From assembly GCA_963971575.1 (NCBI GenBank), contig OZ020611.1:2542001-2606000 (forward strand): 64,000 nt of DNA, in the 5' to 3' direction. The notes below the pieces were generated by a model, which did not search any database, was not told where the DNA came from, and saw nothing but the letters and a program-made list of their open reading frames with translations. Below, piece after piece: positions 57,308 through 64,000 of the stretch. The translations under genes and the position numbers were made by a program. Positions within the stretch are counted from its first letter, which is position 1, and each line of letters begins with the position of its first letter. Source of the stretch: Liopterus haemorrhoidalis. Lineage: Eukaryota > Arthropoda > Insecta > Coleoptera > Dytiscidae.

Positions 57308-57395
57308 AGAAGCCATTTATCAATATATTTCTTATTCATTTAATGAAGACTTAGATACGAAGGAAATACAGAAAAACATCGCTCGGATTTTTAAT
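57308..57395 (+). repeat. repeat family C, copy 3
   Basis: It matches 44250-44340 in the same orientation (GCCATTTATCAATATATTTC). Confidence 0.55.
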
Positions 57396-58116
57396 TTATA
57401 TTTTCTTATGACGTTTTATGACGCCAATTATTTAAATTTAGTTATTAGGCTGCTAATAAATAGGCTTATTTGTCTAATAACTTATAGGCAACATGAAGTG
57501 CTTAATAAAATGACATATAACCTAAAACAAGTTCGTAAAATGTGTTAATATTTCAATTTTAATTATAAAACAGTATAATTTTTAAAGAAAATACAAATGT
57601 GTAGTTTTTATACATCCATATTTTTCCTATGATTAATGGTAATTTTAGTGTTTTATATACATTTTAGTTGTATTTTGATGAAATTGACGATATTTTGGAT
57701 GAATTTATAAATTATAGACAACCGTTTTTAGTATATTTTGGGCATTTATTGTAAATGTGATATAAAGAACAATATATAAGTATATATTTTTAAATAAACA
57801 TTGTCTTTTAAATATTTTTATATATGATTTCTTTGATTACAACATATTACAAACAATACTCTATTTTGTCTATACTCAATACTCATTTAGGGTACATTCG
57901 ATTTGACGCTCCGAGCGTTCCGAGCACGCTCTGTACACTCAAACGTGTTCGATTTGACGCTCGGAGTACACTCAATTGCATTCGTTTTGCGATCGAGCGA
58001 GCATTTAGAGTGCGCTCTATGTGTTCGGGGTTTTAAGACCGAGCATATGGAGTATGACGTAAAAAAGTGGGGGAAGTTTAAAATTAAATTATAAATAAAA
58101 TAAAAATAATAGCCTT

Positions 58117-58345
58117 AGACAAATAATATTGTTATTTGTCTATGACTAGAGAGTACGGTTATTTTATGTATTTGTGACGGTCTGTAAACAGTAAAAAAAT
58201 TATTAAAATACACCGTACATAAAATTAAAATGGACAAATAACAATAGACAAATAATATTGTTATTTGTCTATGGCTACAGAGTACGGCCATTTTATGTAT
58301 TTGTGACATTCTGTAAACAGCAATTAAAATACACCGTGCATAAAA
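58117..58345 (+). repeat. tandem duplication with palindromic core
   Basis: Two units of about 125 bp share GACAAATAATATTGTTATTTGTC (a 9-bp stem hairpin), GAGTACGG, TATTTTATGTATTTGTGAC-type sequence and TCTGTAAACAG. Confidence 0.8.
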
Positions 58346-58453
58346 TTAAAATGGAAAAAATTCATTAAATTAATTCATTAATTATTATTTAATTTTTAAT
58401 TAATTTTATTTCTTCATTATTGAAAAAAAAATCAAGGAAAAACCGAGGTATTA

Positions 58454-58927
58454 TCTGTCTCATTTTGTAATACGAAACTAACAGGGAAACTTCATTTTTT
58501 ATGTTGTATATTGAAAATATCATCTTAGGGTGGTAATTCTGAATTTATACCTTTCAAAATATTTGACAATGTCAATTATGACATTAAATTATATTTCAAC
58601 TTACTAACACAAATTGTATAAAACACAAATTGACAAGTATTTGAAATATATTTTATACAACCAGAACAGAAATTATGAATAAGCGAAATAAGATGAAATA
58701 AATATTTGTATATAATTCAAAATATTAAACATGTCAATCACAAATTTGACATGTCAATTTGGTATCTGACATGTAGTTTTTGAGTGAATATAACCTCAGT
58801 ATAATGAAACTTCACCAAAAATGTGAAAGCCAGATTTACAAGTTTACATGGTTTCAAAAAAGTCTATTTACACCACAACAGTCACCAAAGTAACCAGATT
58901 TAGTTTCGTATTACAAATTGAGACAGA
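58454..58927. mobile_element. MITE with TCTGTCTCA ends
   Basis: The left end TCTGTCTCATTTTGTAATAC and its inverse (GTATTACAAATTGAGACAGA) are flanked by TTA on both sides (58451-58453 and 58928-58930), which would suit a Harbinger-type target site. No coding region. Confidence 0.65.
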
Positions 58928-59119
58928 TTATACATATATAATTTTGATTCATGACTGACGTGAATTAATCTGACAGTAAAAACGCCGCCTAAAATTGTAG
59001 GGTTAGATTTTATAAACAATACGTCACAAGAGCGCTCGCTCCGTTAGTTCTCTATTCATGACGTCACCATCAACTGTTCGCTCAGCGCTCGCTCTACTCT
59101 GTACAACTCGAATGCACCC

Positions 59120-60221
59120 ATGATGTAAAGTCAAACTATTTAATGTCAAAATATTTAATGTCAAAATATTCAATGTCAAAATTTCATCTCTCTTACTAAT
59201 TTCTCTAAACTCTACAAATTTACGTATAGTTCTATCCTTCTTGCACCGTGTTACTATCTTACCAATCCAAAAACAAATTTTTTTTAAAAATAATTTTCAG
59301 TAATAAAATGATATCCTCCTTAAATAAAATGAAAAAATATAAAAAGGGCGCTATTTTAGGTTAAATTAATTTATTTGGCAAGGGCGCCAAAAACATTGCT
59401 ACGGCTCTGGTTGCTAATAAACTATAAGAAGGATTTTGTAACCTGGAAATCACCTATAAATTTGTTATAATTTATTTATTTTTTTTTTAAATTTAACTAT
59501 TAGGGAGTTTATTAGGAACTGGTCTCTGCTCTAAGATACTTTATTTTTTATAATTTAACCTTCTTCCTATCTTTTATAATAAAGAAGTTAGCAATGCTTA
59601 ACCAATTCTCAATAACACCGTTTATATAGGAACACACACATACATATTTTTACATACACATGTCTTGGACACATACACTCTTACACCAGGATATCATATA
59701 CTATACCAGCAACACAGTTGCACCTTCACCCACACATTGTCATGTGTATATGAGCGTATGGCATGAGTGTACGTGTGTTGGTCTCCTGCAGTCGCTGGTG
59801 TTAAACAATTGTCGGGTGTTCCCAGTGGAGCGGATAGTCCCGCGGCCTCGGCCTCTCCCGGGACTCGCCGCTCCCGTGTTTACGATGGGAATCGCAAGGA
59901 CAATGTGGTCACACTGCCGCAGGACTCTCACGAGTATACCAACTACGAGCCAGCCCAGCATACACCACAACACAAACCTTCTCTTCTGATCTCTCTCTAC
60001 ATATGACGACGTGTGCAAAGAATTTTTATTACTGCTAATTTTAATTCCACAAATTATTATGAAAAACATTTTGATATAAATGTGTCCTAATTTGTTCTTC
60101 CAATTTAAATTGAGGGCGGCTTTAATGTAAGTCAAATAGGCAATGCTTCCCAAGCAAAAATAATCTTAAATTTTCGCAAATTAATTAATTTTTTTTTTAA
60201 TTAAATGGAAACTCTTAGTTC
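59120..60221. other. unassigned stretch, tandem motif, hAT end and GC-rich block
   Basis: AATGTCAAAATATTT-type units repeat about four times at 59140-59182. CTACGGCTCTG at about 59400-59411 resembles a hAT right end. Bases 59790-59970 are GC-rich and open in several frames, but no domain or splice structure identifies an exon. Confidence 0.35.
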
Positions 60222-60339
60222 TTAAATCGTACATATATAATTAGCTAGCGTGCTTAGTGATCTGGGTAACACTGTGACGTCATTTTTTCTAAGGTTCTCG
60301 TGATTGGCTAACTGGGGACTCTTCAGATCTCTTGATTGA

Positions 60340-61480
60340 CAGGTATTTTGCAGATTTATTCTCTAAGAATCTACGAATATAATTACATATAGAAATGTGT
60401 AGGATTTCGTAGGCATAAACAAGAAACTCTAGATACTCCTATATCCTTTGACTGATATCAACAATATTTTGCAGTTTTATTCTCTAAGAAACTGCGAATA
60501 AAATAACATATAGAAATGTCTAGGGTTTCGTAGGCATAAACAAGAAACTATAGACATTTCTATATCCTTTGACTGAAGAATCTGCAGATAAAACATCCTA
60601 TAGAAATGTTTAGAGTTTCGTAGGCATAAACAAGAAACTGTAGACACTTCTATATCCTTTGATTGATATAAAAAATAATTTGCAGATTTATTATTTAAAA
60701 ATCTACGAATAAAACAACTTATAGAAATATCTAGGATTTCGTGGGCTTAAACAAGAAACCCTAAGATACTCCTATATCCTTTGACCGATATGAACAGTAT
60801 TTTGCAGATTTATTCTCTAAGTATCTACAAATATAATTACATACAGAAATGTCTAGGGTTTTGTAGGCATAAACAAGAAATTCTAGACAATACTATACCC
60901 TTTGATCGATATAAACAATATTTTGCAGATTTATTTTCTAGGAATCTACGAATATAATTACATACATAAATGTCTAGGGTTTCGTAGGCATAAACAAGAG
61001 ACTCCTTTAACCGATATGAACAATATTTTGCTAATTTATTCTCTAAGAATCTACGAATATAATTATATATAGAAATGTCTAGGGTTTCGTAGGCATAAAC
61101 AAGAAACTCTAGATACTCCTATATGCTTTGGCCGATATGAAGAATATTTTGCAGATTTATTCTCTAAGAAACTGCGGATAAAATTACATATAGATATGTT
61201 TAGCTTTCGTAGGCATAAACGAGAAACTTTACACAAGCCTGTATCCTTTAACCGATATGAACAATATTTTGCAGATTTATTTTATAAGAATTTATGAATA
61301 TAATTATATATAGAAATATCTAGGGTTTCGTAGGCATAAAAAAGAAACTTTGAACACTGTTATATCCTTTGACCGATATGAACAATATTTTGCAGATTTA
61401 TTCTCTAAGAACTTTTTGGTAGATTTGGTAGATTTATCTACCAATATAATTACATACAGAAATGTCTAGGGTTTCGTAAG
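60340..61480 (+). repeat. satellite array, unit about 100-121 bp
   Basis: About ten units share GCAGATTTATTCTCTAAGAA, CTACGAATATAATTACATA, AGAAATGTCTAGGGTTTCG and TAGGCATAAACAAGAAAC. One unit (near 60584) is deleted. Single units also occur inside the foldback element near 9120-9320. Confidence 0.88.
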
Positions 61481-61646
61481 CATAAATAAATGTCTCAAAT
61501 TATTTTTAGTTTTAACAATATAAATGTAATGTACTGAGTAAAAATGAATCGTTTTAATCATAAGAAGTTCATAAATAACTATATTAGCAAGTGTCTGTAT
61601 GTAGTGTCGGTAACATGTTGACGTCAATTATTCCTAAGGTTCTTGT

Positions 61647-61814
61647 GATTGGCTAACTGGGGACACCCTGTCTCTTGATTGGCTGACAGGGGACACCCTC
61701 ACCCGTGATTGGCTAACTGGGGACACCCTGTCTCTTGATTGGCTGACAGGGGACACCCTCTCCCGTGATTGACTAACTGGTGATATCCTGTCCCGTGATT
61801 AGCTGACAGGCGAC
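61647..61814 (+). repeat. 30-bp minisatellite with 60-bp higher-order unit
   Basis: Five and a half units of exactly 30 bp start GATTGGCTAACTGGGGACAC or GATTGGCTGACAGGGGACAC. The two forms alternate, so the duplicating unit is a 60-bp dimer. Confidence 0.92.
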
Positions 61815-62065
61815 GAAATTAACATACGTTAAAAAATAAAACCAAATACGCATACAAACAATTGAAATTTTTATATTATAAATCCGTCATTTTTGACGGG
61901 TTATAACCTAGTATTATATATAATTATAAAAAAGAAACGTACCCGTGTTCTTATTTATGCCTACAAAACCCTAGACATTTCTGTATGTAATTATATTTGT
62001 AGATAGAGAATAAATCTGCAAAATACTGTTCACATCTGTATGTCGTTCGTTATATATGTTGACAT

Positions 62066-63088
62066 TAGAGATGGGAATTTCGGCTCAGTTTGCGGAACCG
62101 GATCAGTGGAGGTCGTTCAGTTTGATGAGCCGGTTCATTGATCCGGCTCAGTGATCCGCTTAGACCCGGTTCTTGCAATATATGAACTGTAAATATGATC
62201 CCGAGACACAGGTCGGTCGGTCGTAGGTAGAACGTCGTTTACAGTCGGCTCTTGCTTAGAGCCGGTTCTTGCAATTTATGAACTGTAAACATGATCCCGA
62301 GACACAGGTCGGTCGGTCGTTCGGTCGTAGGTAGAACGTCGCTTAGTGCCGACTCTTGCTTAGAGCCGGTTCTTGTAAACATGATCCCGAGACACAGGTC
62401 GGTCGGTCGTTCGGTCGTAGGTAGAACGTCGCTTAGAACCGACTCTTGCTTAGAGCCGGTTCTTTTAAACATGATCCCGAAACACAGGTCAGTCAGTTGC
62501 CGGTCGTTCGGTCGTAGGTAGAACGTCGCTTAGAACCGACTCTTGCTTAGAGCCGGTTCTTTTAAACATGATCCCGAGACACAGGTCAGTCAGTTGCCGG
62601 TCGTTCGGTCGTAGGTAGAACGTCGTTTAGCCCCGACTCTTATCTAACATTTTTGAAACAAACAATTCACTTTATGTAGCTACTGTATTTTAAACCCGAT
62701 GTGTTAAGTTTATGGCGATGTTTATTGCCCTTATAAATCGGACATCTGGGATTTGGGCAATATTTTTAATATTTTTATATAGTATGGTTGTAAGAAAATA
62801 CAGACTAAGCCGATTAGTTTCAAATAAACTGCCCTACAAATTGATGACAAAATACACTTTATGATAATACATTACAAGCCAAGTTCCCGCGAAGTTCAAC
62901 ATGACATCGACCCAGATCCGGATCACTCCGGTCACTGTCCACAATCGCCCGACCTATCGTATTCTTGAAACTTGAAACTATACAATGAGCCGTGAGCCGG
63001 CTCATTTCAATTTGGTGAACCGTGTCACTTCGGTCAGTGTACTGAGCCGGCTCAGTGAGCCGGTTCGTTCATGAACGACCCATCTCTA
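62066..63088. mobile_element. hAT-type MITE with TAGAGATGGG ends, expanded form
   Basis: Same family as 44678-45371 in the opposite orientation. The ends are TAGAGATGGG and CCCATCTCTA, with the exact 8-bp duplication GTTGACAT at 62058-62065 and 63089-63096. Length is 1023 bp instead of 694 bp, because of the minisatellite inside. Confidence 0.93.
62203..62640 (+). repeat. minisatellite inside the hAT MITE
   Basis: About five units of 90-97 bp share AACATGATCCCGAGACACAG, GGTCGGTCGTTCGGTCG, TAGGTAGAACGTCG and CTTGCTTAGAGCCGGTTCTT. The sister element at 44678 has about two. Open frames through the array are translations of the repeat, not genes. Confidence 0.9.
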
Positions 63089-63170
63089 GTTGACATAATA
63101 TATTTTATATATAACTTTTTAATATAATATATTTTATATATAACTTTTTGCATGAAACCTATTTAAGAAA

Positions 63171-63688
63171 TCAGCTGTGGCTACCACCAGGCCTGTAGTC
63201 GTAAAATCAGCAGAGAGTAAGTATACCTATATAATATCGTAAATCGTTTTAAATTTTGTCGTTTTATCAAAAAATGTCTCAAATAAAAGTTGTTAGTTAT
63301 TGTTTTTATAGCATCTTTTGTAAAATAATTTTTTTCTAAATATTTTTCTGTTGTTAAATATTCGTAAAAATCTTAAAATCGACACGAGTAAACTCCCATT
63401 TCCAGTCAACCGATTTTTACCAAAACTTCAACTTGTGCTTTTGATGTTAAAAGCTTAAATATGAAGTTTCATAAAATTCCTTTTACCCGAATTTGCTCTG
63501 CACGTGCACACAGACAGACAGACAGACGGACGGACGGACGGACAGACGGACAGACAGACCGACAGATATCATAATAAAAATAGTCAAAACGTTATGTAGG
63601 GAGCTCAATTCGTGGAGATCCATCGAAATCTCGAAATGTCAAAATCGGTATGATCACAATACCTCCCTTGTATATTTTGGCGGTCGAT
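63171..63688 (-). mobile_element. repeat family B, copy 7
   Basis: Minus-strand copy with the GACA/GACG tract at about 63511-63566 and the 5' end at 63688. The 3' hairpin region is changed (TCAGCTGTGGCTACCACCAG), and the segment between it and the body is shortened. Confidence 0.75.
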
Positions 63689-64000
63689 AAAACTGTATGA
63701 AAATTCAAATGAAATATGTTGCATATTAAATCATATTCCTGAACCAGCGATTAACCTAATCCAGTTTTCCATAAAATCTGCTCCCTAATGATCTAATAAA
63801 GACGATGATTAATTATGAAATGATAAATACATGAAATGCGTAAATGAAGAAATTTGTGAGTGAATTTCCCTAATAGATAGTTGGAGAGAGCGAGAGTGGG
63901 GTGGGGGGGGGGGGTGGCTCGTGTTGGTTGTTCTTGAAGATGCAGTAATTATTCTCTCGGATAAAGTATTAGTGCGAGATAGAGAGGCGCTTCCCTTCTG
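63689..64000. other. unassigned stretch with G run
   Basis: A GAGAGCGAGAG segment and a G run lie at about 63885-63915. No gene recognised. Confidence 0.3.

Larger units (their letters stand above)
57890..59119. mobile_element. possible DNA transposon with GGGTGCATTCGA ends
   Basis: The ends GGGTACATTCGATTTG and AACTCGAATGCACCC are inverted. Both subterminal regions are rich in GCGCTC/GAGCGC words, as is usual for transposase-binding clusters. The flanks do not show an exact duplication. The interior holds a 125-bp tandem duplication and another MITE. Confidence 0.6.
60222..62035. repeat. foldback-related block with two tandem arrays
   Basis: The left part matches the inner arm of the foldback element at 8367-9684 (AATTAGCTAGCGTG, ACACTGTGACGTCAT). 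A large satellite and a 30-bp minisatellite follow. An inverted satellite unit lies at about 61955-62035. No outer target duplication was found. Confidence 0.65.

Noticed and set aside
59767..60006. Possible exon in the GC-rich block
   Set aside because: Three overlapping frames are open and the peptide matches no family I recognise. No acceptor or donor fits one frame clearly.
62239..62521. Repetitive open frames (RPTDLCLGIM, RSVGRSVVGR type)
   Set aside because: They are translations of the 90-97-bp minisatellite inside a hAT MITE.

Overview
This window looks like AT-rich chromosomal DNA from an insect or close arthropod. It is dense with transposable elements (TEs) and contains one clear host-gene piece. 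That piece is a GC-rich exon on the minus strand (30708-31026) whose peptide begins MDYSYLN. It matches the N-terminus of Phox2, the paired-type homeodomain factor of autonomic and visceral neurons, and it ends in a consensus GTAAGT splice donor. No homeobox exon was recognised to its left, so the 30.7 kb from the donor to the window edge is probably intron 1. The sequence right of the exon holds a CRE palindrome and two CCAAT boxes and is probably the promoter side.

Left third (1-30.7 kb): a LINE reverse-transcriptase edge (1-242); a 1310-bp DD41D-type mariner (772-2081) abutting a DD34D mariner (2084-4323), which is itself split by two hAT MITEs and capped by a tRNA-derived SINE; a hAT transposase fragment (6254-6838); a foldback element with minisatellite arms (8367-9684); another DD34D mariner (9775-10804); a dead Tc1 element carrying a hairpin MITE (13033-14811); an approximately 140-bp satellite split by a PIF/Harbinger element that carries a further MITE (21.6-24.1 kb); and many copies of two repeat families, here called A and B.

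Families A and B are the most coherent unexplained theme. Each has subterminal inverted repeats, a (GTCY)n microsatellite near one end and a terminal hairpin near the other. That layout is known from non-autonomous Helentrons (DINE-1/HINE elements). I count eight B copies and six A-related copies.

Right half (31-64 kb): further A and B copies; hAT elements with exact 8-bp target-site duplications (TSDs), one split by a 357-bp palindrome with hammerhead-like cores; a pogo/Tigger-like element that keeps only its helix-turn-helix; an element with arms of about 350 bp that keeps one DNA-binding exon ending in a splice donor; RTE-like LINE fragments; and a satellite/minisatellite block at 60.2-63.1 kb.

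Most coding remnants carry stops, frameshifts or internal deletions. Apart from the Phox2 exon, the uninterrupted reading frames belong to TE proteins and are single domains or truncated. Many insertions are bounded by exact TSDs, so their order of arrival can be read directly from the sequence.
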